From assembly GCF_025061645.1 (NCBI RefSeq), contig NZ_JANYMP010000022.1, positions 115,352 to 179,351 on the forward strand: 64,000 bases of DNA, written 5' to 3'. Both the position numbers and the translations under genes were made by a program. The stretch comes from Umezawaea endophytica (GTDB lineage: Bacteria; Actinomycetota; Actinomycetes; Mycobacteriales; Pseudonocardiaceae). This document shows, piece after piece, positions 8,100 to 17,007 of the stretch; within the stretch, counting starts at the first letter, position 1; each line of letters starts with the position of its first letter. A model generated the notes under the pieces. It saw nothing but the letters and a program-made list of their open reading frames with translations. It had not been told where the DNA came from and ran no database searches.

Positions 8100-8783
8100 C
8101 TAACGTCTCGGTAACGGGCTGAAGACCTCGTCCCACGCCGCGGCGACCTGCCGCGCGCACGTCTCGGGCGCCACGCCGCCGACGCCGGTGCCGAGGCCGG
8201 GCATGGCGATGGTGCGCACGACGTCGCGCACCGGCCTGCCGTCCTCCAACCGCCCGTCCTGCCACAGGCGCAGCACGGCCCTCGCCGCGAGGTACGGGTG
8301 CACCGTGTCCTCCGGCAGCCGCTCGCCGGGGTGGCGAACGGTGGGGGCGCTGATCAGCCAATGCGGCTCGGGTTCGCCGGTGGACACCAGCATCGCCTCG
8401 CCGACGGGCAGTTCACCGCCGTGCAGCGCGAGCACGGCGCTGCGCACCTGCGCCTCCACGTCGGGGAACGCCCGCGCGTAGACGGCGTCGATGCCGCCGC
8501 GCATCCAGCCGTAGGAGTTGGCCGGGCTGACCACGGCCTCGGCGATGATGTCGAGAACGGAGCCCCGGTGCACCCGGATCCCCGCTCGACCTTCCGCCAC
8601 CGAGAGCCAGGCCGTGGCCAAGGGCTCGTCGACGGCGCACAACACGATCTGGGGAGCTGCCGGAGTGTTGATCTCACCCTCCGCATCGGGGGACACGCGG
8701 ACAAGCATTCCAGTTGCGGCACCCTCTTCGGAACCGGGTTGGGCACCGACCTGTCGCGTGATCCTCGACTCAACGTCGGTCAC
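8100..8783 (-). CDS. Macro-domain (ADP-ribose-binding) protein
   Basis: Up to 227 residues. The macro-domain signatures are VVSPANSYGWMRGGID (the Asn and glycine-rich loop that grip ADP-ribose) and IAMPGLGTGVGGV. Proteins of this fold bind or hydrolyse ADP-ribose derivatives or O-acetyl-ADP-ribose, and this subtype with NSYGWMRGG resembles those also found in phages. The first roughly 45 residues show no domain character, so the true start may be the internal ATG at 8708, which has GGA close upstream; the longest frame is given. It diverges from pheA with only 27 bases between the long-form start and the pheA start. Confidence 0.75.
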   Translation of the reverse strand: MTDVESRITRQVGAQPGSEEGAATGMLVRVSPDAEGEINTPAAPQIVLCAVDEPLATAWLSVAEGRAGIRVHRGSVLDIIAEAVVSPANSYGWMRGGIDAVYARAFPDVEAQVRSAVLALHGGELPVGEAMLVSTGEPEPHWLISAPTVRHPGERLPEDTVHPYLAARAVLRLWQDGRLEDGRPVRDVVRTIAMPGLGTGVGGVAPETCARQVAAAWDEVFSPLPRR

Positions 8784-8810
8784 CGCAGGTCACCCTCGTA
8801 TGGTTGGCCC

Positions 8811-9731
8811 GTGCCGCGCATCGCATATTTCGGGCCACAAGGGACGTTCACCGAACAGGCCGCCATCGGGTTCGTCCACCCCGGACGGGACGAACTCGTG
8901 CCGTACGAGACCGTGCCGCAAGCCCTCGCCGCCGTCCGCAGGAGCGAAGTGGACGCCGCCTGCGTGCCGGTGGAGAACTCCGTCGAGGGCGCCGTTCCCG
9001 CGACGATGGACGCGCTCGCCGAGGGCGAGCCGCTGGTCGCCGTCGCGGAGACCGTGCTGCCGGTGCGGTTCAGCGTCCTGGTCCGGCCGGGCACCGGGGT
9101 GGGGGCCGTGCGCACGGTCGCGAGCCACCCGCACGCACTCGCGCAGGTCCGGTACTGGCTGGAGGAGAACCTCCCCGAAGCCTCGGTCGTGTCGACGACG
9201 TCCACGGCCGCCGCGGCCGTCGCCGTCCAGCGCGGCGAGTTCGACGCCGCCGTGAGCGCCCCGGTCGCGGTCAACCACTACCCGCTGAGCGAGTTCGCGA
9301 CGGACGTCGCCGACGTGGCGGACGCGAAGACCCGGTTCCTCTACCTGCGCCGCCCCGGCACGCTCCCCGAGCCGACCGGCTCCGACCGCACGTCCATGGT
9401 CGTGACGACCGCCGACCGGGTCGGCGCGCTGTCGGAGCTGCTCGTGGAGCTGGCGCTGCGCGGGATCAGCCTGACCAGGATCGAGTCCCGCCCCACCAAG
9501 GGCCGCCTCGGCGAGTACCGGTTCTACATCGACATGCTCGGCCACGTCGCCGAGCCGCGGGTGGGCGACGCCCTGGCCGCGCTGCACCGCCATTGCAGGC
9601 AGGTCCGGTTCCTCGGGTCCTACCCGCAGGCCGAACCGACCGTGAGCGGCGAACCGGTCGCCGCGAGCAACGAGGACTTCACCGCGGCCGCCGACTGGGT
9701 CGCCGCGGTGCGACGAGGGGTGGGCGCGTGA
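8811..9731 (+). CDS. pheA: Prephenate dehydratase
   Basis: 306-residue enzyme converting prephenate to phenylpyruvate in phenylalanine synthesis. The catalytic domain begins at once (RIAYFGPQGTFTEQA) and includes PVENSVEG and the essential Thr-Arg-Phe motif in AKTRFLYL. A regulatory ACT domain follows from about residue 195 (DRVGALSELL, then ESRPTKGRLGEYRF), where phenylalanine would bind for feedback control. GTG 8811 is the only start that places the conserved N terminus correctly. The stop overlaps the next gene by four bases (GTGA), so the two are translationally coupled. Confidence 0.95.
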   Translation: MPRIAYFGPQGTFTEQAAIGFVHPGRDELVPYETVPQALAAVRRSEVDAACVPVENSVEGAVPATMDALAEGEPLVAVAETVLPVRFSVLVRPGTGVGAVRTVASHPHALAQVRYWLEENLPEASVVSTTSTAAAAVAVQRGEFDAAVSAPVAVNHYPLSEFATDVADVADAKTRFLYLRRPGTLPEPTGSDRTSMVVTTADRVGALSELLVELALRGISLTRIESRPTKGRLGEYRFYIDMLGHVAEPRVGDALAALHRHCRQVRFLGSYPQAEPTVSGEPVAASNEDFTAAADWVAAVRRGVGA

Positions 9732-10339
9732 GGTTGATGCTGGTGCGGCACGGTGAGACCGCGTCCAACCTGAAGATGGCCCTCGACTCGCTGCCGCCGG
9801 GGCCCCCGCTGACCGACCTCGGCCAGGAGCAGGCGAACCTCCTCGCCGCCGCGCTGGCCGACGAGCCCGTGGTGGCCGTCTACGCCAGCACGGCGGTGCG
9901 GGCGCAGCAGACGGCGGCGCCCGTCGCGGCGGCGCACGGGATGGCCGTCCAGGTCGTCGAGGGGGTGCAGGAGATCTTCTGCGGCGAGCTCGAAGGCCGC
10001 TCGGACCGCGAGGCGTACGGGATCTTCGTCAAGACCGCCGCGGAGTGGGCGGAGGGGCGGCTCGACCTGACGCTGCCGGGCGGGGAGAACGGCCGTCAGG
10101 TGGTCGACCGCTGCCTCGCCACCATCGCGAGGATCACCGAAGGCGTCACCGAGGGCACGGTCGTGCTGGTCAGCCACGGCGGGGCCATCCGGTTGACGGG
10201 GCAGGCGCTCGCCCCGAACGTGACGGCGGGCCTGGCCGCGGGGGGTTTGCTGCCGAACACCGGCCGGGTCGTCCTGGAATCGGACGGCGACGGGTGGCGC
10301 TGCACCGCGTGGTCCGGTGTGGACATCCCGGTCGACTGA
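9728..10339 (+). CDS. Histidine phosphatase (phosphoglycerate-mutase superfamily)
   Basis: 203-residue cytosolic phosphatase. The catalytic motif LVRHGETASN lies at residues 5-14, the second catalytic His is in VSHGGAIRLTG, and GELEGR with its conserved Glu lies in between. The family covers cofactor-dependent mutases and many broad phosphatases; the short length and pheA coupling favour a phosphatase of unknown substrate. GTG 9728 overlaps the pheA stop. It converges on the P450 gene with 19 bases between stops. Confidence 0.88.
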   Translation: MRLMLVRHGETASNLKMALDSLPPGPPLTDLGQEQANLLAAALADEPVVAVYASTAVRAQQTAAPVAAAHGMAVQVVEGVQEIFCGELEGRSDREAYGIFVKTAAEWAEGRLDLTLPGGENGRQVVDRCLATIARITEGVTEGTVVLVSHGGAIRLTGQALAPNVTAGLAAGGLLPNTGRVVLESDGDGWRCTAWSGVDIPVD

Positions 10340-10358
10340 AACCTGTTAGCGCGGCTCA

Positions 10359-11567
10359 CTATTTCCGCAGCCTCACGGGCAATTCGACGAGACCGTTGTA
10401 GACGTACGTCGGCAATGGCTGGAGTTCGGCGGCGGGCACGGCGAGTTCCATGTCCGGAAAATGCGCGAACAGGGCGGGCAGCGCGATTGATGCCTCCATT
10501 CGGGCTAGTGGCGCGCCGATGCAGTGGTGCACGCCGTGGCCGAACGCGAGGTGGTCCTTGTCCGTTCGGGTCAGGTCGAACTCGTCCGCGGTGCGGCCGT
10601 GCGCGACGGGGTCGCGGCCCGCGGCGCCGAACGCCAGCATGATCGGCTCACCGGCCCTGATCACGGTGTCGAAGCCGAGGTCGACGTCCTCGACGGCGTA
10701 GCGCAGCGGCAGGTGCTGCACCGGGCCCTCCGCGCGCAGCGTCTCCTCGATCACGTCGATCCAGGTCGCGTCGCCCGCCTTGACCAGCTTGAGCTGGTCG
10801 GGGTGGGTGAGCAGCGCGGTGACGGCCTTGCACAGCAGGTTCGCGGTGGTCCCGCTGCCCGCGCCGATCATCAGGAGCAGCGCCGTGTTGACCTCGTCCT
10901 CGGTCAACCGGTCCTCGCCGTAGCGGGCGTTGATCAGGTCGCTGGTCAGGTCGTCGCCCTTGACCATGTACTTCGTCGCGACCAGCGCGCCGAGGCACGA
11001 CGTGAGGTCCATGAAGTCGCGGTCGTCCGTGGCCGGGCGGTTGATCGCCTGGATGCTGTGCACGGCCCGGCCGCGGAACGAGTCGGGTATGCCCACCAGG
11101 TCGCACAGCGCCTCGGCGGGCACGACGTCGGTGAACGCGCGACGCAGGTCCAGCACCTCACCGGGTCGGGCGCGGCTCATGTCCCGCACCAGCCTGCCCA
11201 CGGTCGCGTGCACGCGCCCCCGCACGCCCTCGACGCGGCGCGGCGTGAACGCGCTGCCCATCATCGTGCGGAGCCGCTGGTGGTCGCCCCCGTAGGTGGT
11301 GAAGGCGTTCACCGTCGAGATGAACGAGCGCAGCGGCCAGTCGGTCGGCAGACCCGCGTAGGCGGGCCAGTGGCGCACCGGGTCGCGGGACACCCTGGGG
11401 TCCGCGCAGAGCCGCTTCACGACCTCGTGCCTCGTCACCGACCACGCGGACACACCGCCGGGGAGCATTACCCGCGTCGCCGGACCCTTGGCCCTGAGTC
11501 TGTCGTTCTCGGCGTGCAGGAATCGCCCGGAGGGGTCGATCGTCGTCTGGCGAAACTGCGGCTCCAT
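10359..11567 (-). CDS. Cytochrome P450 with atypical I-helix
   Basis: 402-residue bacterial class I P450. The haem loop FGHGVHHCIGAPLAR places the thiolate Cys at about 349, and the K-helix ExxR is ETLR (Glu275, Arg278). In the I-helix, GAGSGTT has Gly (about 239) where most P450s carry the Glu or Asp of the acid-alcohol pair; the Thr is kept. I prefer ATG 11567, which has GGAG nine bases upstream; the frame is open to ATG 11624 (421 residues), but a promoter-like −10 element falls inside that extension. No ferredoxin or ferredoxin reductase lies beside it, so it must borrow electron partners. Substrate unknown. Confidence 0.9.
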   Translation of the reverse strand: MEPQFRQTTIDPSGRFLHAENDRLRAKGPATRVMLPGGVSAWSVTRHEVVKRLCADPRVSRDPVRHWPAYAGLPTDWPLRSFISTVNAFTTYGGDHQRLRTMMGSAFTPRRVEGVRGRVHATVGRLVRDMSRARPGEVLDLRRAFTDVVPAEALCDLVGIPDSFRGRAVHSIQAINRPATDDRDFMDLTSCLGALVATKYMVKGDDLTSDLINARYGEDRLTEDEVNTALLLMIGAGSGTTANLLCKAVTALLTHPDQLKLVKAGDATWIDVIEETLRAEGPVQHLPLRYAVEDVDLGFDTVIRAGEPIMLAFGAAGRDPVAHGRTADEFDLTRTDKDHLAFGHGVHHCIGAPLARMEASIALPALFAHFPDMELAVPAAELQPLPTYVYNGLVELPVRLRK

Positions 11568-11612
11568 GGTCACGGTCTCCGGTGTGATCGGTACGTGATC
11601 TGACGGAGCAGT

Positions 11613-11643
11613 ATTATCGTGCATTGTGGAAAATCACCGTCAA
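11613..11643 (-). promoter_or_regulatory. Possible P450 promoter
   Basis: On the minus strand TTGACG (11643-11638) is followed after 19 bases by GATAAT (11618-11613), in a locally AT-rich stretch. A transcript starting near 11606 would leave about 40 bases before ATG 11567. The spacing is longer than the usual 17-18, so this is tentative. Confidence 0.35.
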
Positions 11644-11724
11644 GTGATCCCGCGAGTCGCGCTCTAATGGCGTTCTTGTTCCGAACGGGCTGATGAGAAT
11701 AGCTGTCGAACCCCTGTTCACCGG

Positions 11725-12075
11725 CTAGCCCCAGCCCAGTTCGTGCAGGCGGGCGTCGTCGATGCCGAAGTGGTGGGCGATCTCGTGCACCACTGTGACG
11801 GCCACCTCGTTCACGACGTCGTCCTCGTCCTCGCAGAAGTCGAGGAGCGCGTCGCGGTAGATGAAGATCCGGTCCGGCAGCACGCCGCCGTAGTCCGAAG
11901 TCCGCTCGGTGAGCGCCACGCCGTGGTAGAGCCCGAGCAGCGTCGGCTCGTCCGGGTTGCGGTCCTCGATCAGCACGACGACGTTGTCCATCGCCGCCGC
12001 GAAGTCGGGCGGGATGAGGTCCAGCGCGTCGCCGACCAGTTCCTCGAACCGGTCGCGCGTCATCTCCACCGTCAC
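11725..12075 (-). CDS. Small zincin metallopeptidase-family protein
   Basis: 116-residue protein of the small metallopeptidase family (DUF1025-like zincins). The zinc motif HEIAHHFGI is near residue 102 and the end is the typical HELGWG. The Glu-rich approach (DFCEDEDDVVNEVAVTVVHE) is also characteristic. The GTG start at 12075 overlaps the stop of the upstream membrane gene (GTGA), so the two are translationally coupled. Peptidase activity has rarely been shown for this family; the fold assignment is firm, the role is not. Confidence 0.8.
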   Translation of the reverse strand: MTVEMTRDRFEELVGDALDLIPPDFAAAMDNVVVLIEDRNPDEPTLLGLYHGVALTERTSDYGGVLPDRIFIYRDALLDFCEDEDDVVNEVAVTVVHEIAHHFGIDDARLHELGWG

Positions 12076-13166
12076 GACGTCTTGGAGGTCGTCGTGACCG
12101 ACGTGGTGCTGGTCGCCGACCCGCTCGGGTTCTGGCTCGACGACGGCGCGTTCGACCCCGACGGGACCTCGGAGTGCAGGGGGGCGCCGGTGGCCTCCGC
12201 CTGGCTGACGGCCGTGGTCTGGGGCGGGTTCGACGTGGTCAGGGGCGGCGCGTTCGGGTTGCGCACGGAACCGGCGAACGCCGTCAGCCCCGAGGCGTCC
12301 GCGGGGACGGCGCCGATCTTGCAGTTGACCTTGTGCGACCCGGCGGCCCAGCTCTCCGGCAGCCGGTTGTCCCAGGTCACGACCAGGCCCTTGCTCTTCA
12401 GGTCGGCCCCGCCGGAGTAGTCGGCCGCCATCGCGTCGCAGGTGGCGGGCAGCACCTCGTCCTGCTTCTCCGGCGCCGGGAAGTCCGCGCCGATCGTCGC
12501 GGCGAGGTCCACCACGCCGACGATCTCGAACGTGTGGGGCTGGGCGCAGTCGACCGGGTCGCCGACGGACTTGCCGTTCAGGCCGAGGCACACGCCGGGG
12601 TCGTACACGTCCGACTGGTCCTGCTTCTTCGCCGTGCCGAACGACGGCAGCAGCCCGCCCGCCGGTCCGACGACCTGGAGACCGCAGCGCAACGTGCGGA
12701 AACCGGCGTTCCACTCCTGCTCACCGGGGTTGAGCGGCCCGACGGTGTACTTCCCGAACGGGTCGAACTTGCCGGCCAGGTAGTCCAGCGACGGCTTGGT
12801 GCAGTGGTCGAGGCTGATCTTCGCCCAGTCGGTGGCCGCCGGGTACTTCGCTTCCTTCGCGTACTCGGCGGAGATGTCCACCTTCCCGGTGACCTCGAAC
12901 AGGTGCTGGTTGCCGCAGTCGACCTTCTTGACGTCCGACAGGTCGGGTTTCGCCCAGTTCAGGCAGTCCGCGGCTTCCGACTCGTAAGCTGGGTTGACGG
13001 TCGGCTTCGCGGTGTCCCCACCTACCAGGCCACTGCCGCTGACCGGCCAGGATGTGAACGCGCTCAGCCCGAGGAGGAGGAACCCCCCCACGGACGCGCC
13101 GATCATGACCACCCGCGTACCGCGAATGTGGCCACCACGACGAAACCGCTGAGCGCTCGCTGACAT
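12072..13166 (-). CDS. Septum-formation-family membrane protein
   Basis: 364 residues. A short basic cytoplasmic tail precedes one membrane helix (about 20-40), and the rest faces outside. The exterior carries two copies of the septum-formation (Septum_form) type motif: DCLNWAKPD with VDCGNQHLFEVTG, and VCLGLNGKSVGDPVDCAQPHTFEIVG. Paired cysteines in each suggest disulfides. The C terminus is Ser/Thr/Pro-rich and low complexity. Proteins of this type are linked to division septa in actinobacteria, but molecular function is unknown. It is coupled by GTGA overlap to the small zincin downstream and diverges from the 13287 gene. Confidence 0.75.
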   Translation of the reverse strand: MSASAQRFRRGGHIRGTRVVMIGASVGGFLLLGLSAFTSWPVSGSGLVGGDTAKPTVNPAYESEAADCLNWAKPDLSDVKKVDCGNQHLFEVTGKVDISAEYAKEAKYPAATDWAKISLDHCTKPSLDYLAGKFDPFGKYTVGPLNPGEQEWNAGFRTLRCGLQVVGPAGGLLPSFGTAKKQDQSDVYDPGVCLGLNGKSVGDPVDCAQPHTFEIVGVVDLAATIGADFPAPEKQDEVLPATCDAMAADYSGGADLKSKGLVVTWDNRLPESWAAGSHKVNCKIGAVPADASGLTAFAGSVRNPNAPPLTTSNPPQTTAVSQAEATGAPLHSEVPSGSNAPSSSQNPSGSATSTTSVTTTSKTS

Positions 13167-13286
13167 CTACTCCATGATGCCTGTGCCGACCGAGAGGCCC
13201 TCGACGTGGGGGAGGAGTGTTGCTTTTCGGACACTCGTCACCCGTTCGGCGGCTGATCTCTGTACCGTCCCCGCCGGGAGTGGCTG

Positions 13287-13985
13287 ATGACTGAGAACGA
13301 CAGGTCCGGGACCTCTGGGACACCCGAGACCGGACAGAACGCACCGACACCGCAGAGCGGCGGGCCGAGTTCAGGCGCGCCCGCGGGGGGCTCGACGCCC
13401 CCGCCCTACGTGCCCGCGGCCGAGCAACCGCCGCAGCAGCCGTCGAACCCGCGAGGCCGGATCCGGCAGCAGGACGGGTCGACCAAGCCGCGTCCGCCGT
13501 CACTGGCCGAGCAGCGCGCCCGTGAGCAGGCCCAGCGGGACCTGGTCGCGGCCGACCAGGCCCGCGAGGCGGAGTACGCGCGGAAGAAGAAGGTCCGCAA
13601 GCGGCTGCTCATCGGCGGTGGCGTGACGGTCGGCGTGGTCGCGCTGGTCGCGATCGGGTACGCGGCGCTGAGCCCGGACGACGTGACCGCCACCTGCACG
13701 ACCAGCGACGACGTGGTGGTCGCCGACGACAACAACTGCGACGAGAACTACGCCCGTTCGCACGGCGGGTACTCGTCCGGCGGCTTCATCTACATGCCGA
13801 TCGTCGGCGGGGGCTACAGCCAGTACCGCTACAACTACGGCGGCACCGGTGTCGTCGGGCAGAAGATCTCCGGCGGTACGACGGTGAAGCCGCCGAAGGC
13901 GAGCATCTCGACCAGGTCGGGCACCAGCATCCAGCGCGGTGGGTTCGGCGTGTCCAGCGGTGGCAGCAAGAGCGGGGGGAGCTGA
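13287..13985 (+). CDS. Pro-rich single-pass membrane protein, Gly/Ser/Tyr tail
   Basis: 232 residues, not recognised as a named protein. A disordered Pro/Gln/Gly-rich cytoplasmic part (1-95) ends in an Arg/Lys-rich helix. One membrane segment follows (about 107-128), then an exterior region with two Cys (ATCTTSDDV and NNCDENY) and a glycine/tyrosine/serine-rich tail (GGGYSQYRYNYGG). The stop is immediately before the glutathionylspermidine-synthase-like gene, and GGGGGAGC at the end of this gene serves as that gene's ribosome site. The conserved company suggests a membrane partner of the ATP-grasp/DUF350 module. Confidence 0.6.
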   Translation: MTENDRSGTSGTPETGQNAPTPQSGGPSSGAPAGGSTPPPYVPAAEQPPQQPSNPRGRIRQQDGSTKPRPPSLAEQRAREQAQRDLVAADQAREAEYARKKKVRKRLLIGGGVTVGVVALVAIGYAALSPDDVTATCTTSDDVVVADDNNCDENYARSHGGYSSGGFIYMPIVGGGYSQYRYNYGGTGVVGQKISGGTTVKPPKASISTRSGTSIQRGGFGVSSGGSKSGGS

Positions 13986-13986
13986 G

Positions 13987-15150
13987 TTGCGCCGAGGGAC
14001 ATCCCCGCCGCGGCCGAACTGGCAGCGGACGGTCTCGGAACAGGGTCTCGTGTTCGGGGCGCCCGCCAGGGGCGTGAACGGCGTCGAGCGCCCCTACTGG
14101 GACGAATCGGCGCACTACGTCTTCGAGATGAGCGACATCCTCTCGCTCGAAGCCGACGTGGAACTGCTGCACAGCATGTGCCTGGAAGCCGTGGACAACG
14201 TCGTGCTCACCGAGCGCTACCGCGACTTCGGCATCCAGGAGTGGGTCTGGCCCGCCATCGCGGAGTCGTGGAAGCGGCGCGACCCGCACGTCTACGGGCG
14301 GTTCGACCTGCGCTACGACGGGTCGGGTCCGGCCAAGATGCTGGAGTACAACGCGGACACCCCCACCTCGCTGCTGGAGGCGGCGGTGCTCCAGTGGTAC
14401 TGGAAGACCGAGGTGTTCCCGGACGACGACCAGTGGAACTCGATCCACGAGAAGCTGGTCGAGCGCTGGGGTGAGATCGGCGCGCTGCTGCCGTCGAACG
14501 AGCTGCACTTCACCTGGTCGTCGGCGGACACGTCCGGTGAGGACCACATCACGCTCGCCTACCTCCAGGAGACCGCGGCCGAGGCGGGCATGAACACCGT
14601 CGGCCTGTCCATCGAGGACATCGGCTGGGACACGCTGCTCAAGAGGTTCGTCGACCTCGAAGAGGAGCGGATGAGCACCGTGGTGAAGCTCTACCCGTGG
14701 GAGTGGGTGGTCGACGAGCAGTTCGGCCGCCACGCGGTGGAGAGCCTGCCCGGCACGCTGTGGGTCGAGCCGCTGTGGAAGATGCTGCTGTCGAACAAGG
14801 CGCTGCTCGCGGTGCTGTGGGAGATGTACCCCGGCCACCCGAACCTGCTGCCCGCCTACCTCGACGATCCGGGGCTGCTCACGGAGTACGTGCGCAAGCC
14901 GCGGCTGGGCCGCGAGGGCTCGAACATCCAGATCGTCGCTCCCGGCTACGAGACCCAGACCGGCGGGGTCTACGGCAAGGAGGGCTTCGTCTACCAGTTG
15001 TTCGACCCCCTGCCCGAGTTCGACGGCTACCGGCCCGCTCTGGGCGCGTGGGTCGTCGGCGACCAGGCCGCGGGCCTGGGCATCCGCGAAACCACCGGTC
15101 TCGTGACCGATGACGGCGCGGCCTTCGTTCCCCACCGGATTGTCGAATGA
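13987..15150 (+). CDS. Glutathionylspermidine synthase-like ATP-grasp protein
   Basis: 387 residues, the usual length of the family. Markers include RPYWDESAHYVF near the N terminus, VYGRFDLRYDG, KMLEYNADTPTSLLEAAVLQW (the ATP-grasp region of GSP synthases and YjfC/YgiC homologues) and VEPLWKMLLSNKALLAVLWEMYPGHPNLLPAY. Relatives form amide bonds to polyamines or peptides using ATP; actinobacteria lack glutathionylspermidine, so the acceptor here is unknown. I chose TTG 13987, which has GGGGGAGC upstream and fits the family N terminus. It is followed 22 bases later by the DUF350 membrane gene. Confidence 0.8.
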   Translation: MRRGTSPPRPNWQRTVSEQGLVFGAPARGVNGVERPYWDESAHYVFEMSDILSLEADVELLHSMCLEAVDNVVLTERYRDFGIQEWVWPAIAESWKRRDPHVYGRFDLRYDGSGPAKMLEYNADTPTSLLEAAVLQWYWKTEVFPDDDQWNSIHEKLVERWGEIGALLPSNELHFTWSSADTSGEDHITLAYLQETAAEAGMNTVGLSIEDIGWDTLLKRFVDLEEERMSTVVKLYPWEWVVDEQFGRHAVESLPGTLWVEPLWKMLLSNKALLAVLWEMYPGHPNLLPAYLDDPGLLTEYVRKPRLGREGSNIQIVAPGYETQTGGVYGKEGFVYQLFDPLPEFDGYRPALGAWVVGDQAAGLGIRETTGLVTDDGAAFVPHRIVE

Positions 15151-15172
15151 AGCACCAGCACATGGAGGACCA

Positions 15173-15625
15173 GTGATCACCCAACTCGCGTTGGACCCCG
15201 GATTCGGTTCGACGATCGGTCGGGGCATCGGCGCGATCGCGCTGTACGCCGTCGTCGGCCTGATCCTGATGGTCGTGGGTTTCTACGCCATCGACTTCAC
15301 GACGCCCGGCCAGCTCAGCGGTCTGGTCCGCACGGGCAAGCCGAACGCCGTCATCGTGACCGCCGCGGGCCTGTTCAGCATGGCGCTGATCATCGTCGTC
15401 GCGATCTACAGCTCCGAGGGCAAGCTGACCGAGGGCCTGCTCTACTCGTTGATCTTCGGCTTCGTCGGGATCATCGTCCAGGTGCTCGCCGTCCGCCTGC
15501 TGGAGTGGGTGACGCGCCTGGACATCGGCAGGCTCATCGAGTCCGAGAAGTTCGCCCCGGCGAGCGTCGTCGTGGCCAGCGCGCACGTGGCGCTGGGCCT
15601 CGTGGTGGCCGTCGCCATCAGCTAG
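15173..15625 (+). CDS. DUF350-family four-helix membrane protein
   Basis: 150 residues with four clear membrane helices (about 18-40, 55-75, 88-110 and 125-149), matching the DUF350 family. GTG 15173 follows GGAGGA at 15164-15169. DUF350 proteins repeatedly travel with glutathionylspermidine-synthase-like ATP-grasp proteins, as here, and are thought to act with them at the membrane; biochemical function is not established. The next gene, serS, starts 49 bases on, behind a strong hairpin. Confidence 0.78.
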   Translation: MITQLALDPGFGSTIGRGIGAIALYAVVGLILMVVGFYAIDFTTPGQLSGLVRTGKPNAVIVTAAGLFSMALIIVVAIYSSEGKLTEGLLYSLIFGFVGIIVQVLAVRLLEWVTRLDIGRLIESEKFAPASVVVASAHVALGLVVAVAIS

Positions 15626-15640
15626 TGGATATCCGGGCGA

Positions 15641-15680
15641 GATCACGAGGGGTGGAGGACTACCCTTACCCCTCGTGATC
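15641..15680 (+). promoter_or_regulatory. 13-bp perfect hairpin enclosing serS ribosome site and start
   Basis: GATCACGAGGGGT (15641-15653) and ACCCCTCGTGATC (15668-15680) are perfect inverted repeats separated by 14 bases. The loop contains GGAGGA (15654-15659) and the right arm contains the serS GTG start (15675-15677). Folded RNA would hide the start codon. It could instead act as a DNA operator or as a terminator for the upstream DUF350 operon. Confidence 0.6.
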
Positions 15681-16937
15681 GACCTGAAGGCAGTGCGCGA
15701 GAACCCCGAAGCCGTCCGTGCGTCGCAGCGAGCGCGCGGTGAGGACGAGTCCGTGGTCGACGCGCTGCTGTCCGCGGACGAGCGCCGACGGGCCGCCATC
15801 TCCAGGGCGGACGCGCTGCGGGCCGAGCAGAAGCTGTTCGGCAAGCAGGTCGGCAGGGCCAAGGGCGAGGAGCGCGACGCGCTGCTGGCCAAGGGCAAGG
15901 AGATGGCCGCCGAGGTGAAGGCCGCGGAAGCCGAGCAGCACACCGCCGAGGCGGAGCTGACCGAGCTGCACCGCGCCATCCCGAACATCGTGCACCCGGA
16001 CGCCCCCGAGGGCGGCGAGGACGACTACGTCGTGCTCAAGCACGTCGGCGAGCCCCGCGCGTTCGACTTCGAGCCGCAGGACCACCTCGACCTCGGCGTG
16101 AAGCTCGGCGCGATCGACACCGAGCGCGGCGCGAAGGTCGCGGGCTCGCGCTTCTACTTCCTCACCGGCGTCGGCGCGCAGCTCGAGCTGGCGCTGCTGA
16201 ACATGGCCGCGTCGCTGGCCACCGAGAACGGCTTCACCCTGATGATCACGCCCACCCTGGTGCGGCCGGAGATCATGGCGGGCACCGGCTTCCTCGGTGA
16301 GCACGCCAGCGAGGTGTACCGCCTCCGCGACGACGACCTGTACCTGGTCGGCACGTCGGAGGTGCCGCTCGCCGGCTACCACGCGGACGAGATCCTGGAC
16401 GGCGAGCGCCGCTACGCGGGCTGGTCGTCGTGCTACCGCCGCGAAGCGGGCAGCTACGGCAAGGACACCCGCGGCATCATCCGCGTGCACCAGTTCAACA
16501 AGGTCGAGATGTTCTCCTACGTGCGCCCCGAGGACGCCGAGGCGGAGCACGCGCGCCTGCTGGGCTGGGAAGAGGAGATGCTGGCCCGCGTCGAGGTCCC
16601 GTACCGGGTCATCGACACGGCGGCGGGCGACCTGGGCACCAGCGCGGCCCGCAAGTTCGACTGCGAGGCCTGGGTGCCGTCGCAGCAGGCCTACCGCGAG
16701 CTGACGTCGACGTCGAACTGCACGACGTTCCAGGCGCGGCGGCTCAACATCCGGTACCGCGACGAGAACGGCAAGTCGCAGATCACAGCGACGCTGAACG
16801 GCACCCTGGCGACGACCCGCTGGATCGTCGCCATCCTGGAGAACCACCAGCAGGCGGACGGTTCCGTGCGCGTGCCCGAGGCGCTGCGCCCGTACCTCGG
16901 CGGTCGCGAGGTCCTGGAGCCGGTCGCCGCCCGCTGA
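15675..16937 (+). CDS. serS: Seryl-tRNA synthetase
   Basis: 420-residue class II aminoacyl-tRNA synthetase that charges tRNA-Ser. The N terminus [15 protein letters not shown] leads into the long antiparallel coiled-coil arm (about 25-100) that grips the tRNA. The class II motifs are present: motif 2 in [18 protein letters not shown] with [10 protein letters not shown], and motif 3 near [10 protein letters not shown]. Length and termini are normal. The GTG start lies inside a 13-bp perfect hairpin with the ribosome site in the loop, which suggests translational control. No other gene is coupled to it. Confidence 0.97.
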   Translation: MIDLKAVRENPEAVRASQRARGEDESVVDALLSADERRRAAISRADALRAEQKLFGKQVGRAKGEERDALLAKGKEMAAEVKAAEAEQHTAEAELTELHRAIPNIVHPDAPEGGEDDYVVLKHVGEPRAFDFEPQDHLDLGVKLGAIDTERGAKVAGSRFYFLTGVGAQLELALLNMAASLATENGFTLMITPTLVRPEIMAGTGFLGEHASEVYRLRDDDLYLVGTSEVPLAGYHADEILDGERRYAGWSSCYRREAGSYGKDTRGIIRVHQFNKVEMFSYVRPEDAEAEHARLLGWEEEMLARVEVPYRVIDTAAGDLGTSAARKFDCEAWVPSQQAYRELTSTSNCTTFQARRLNIRYRDENGKSQITATLNGTLATTRWIVAILENHQQADGSVRVPEALRPYLGGREVLEPVAAR

Positions 16938-17007
16938 CGACCGATGAGTTCCGGGTCGCGCGGAGGTCAGAGCAGGTAGGACCGATGCCGACACCCGGAG
17001 GACCAGC

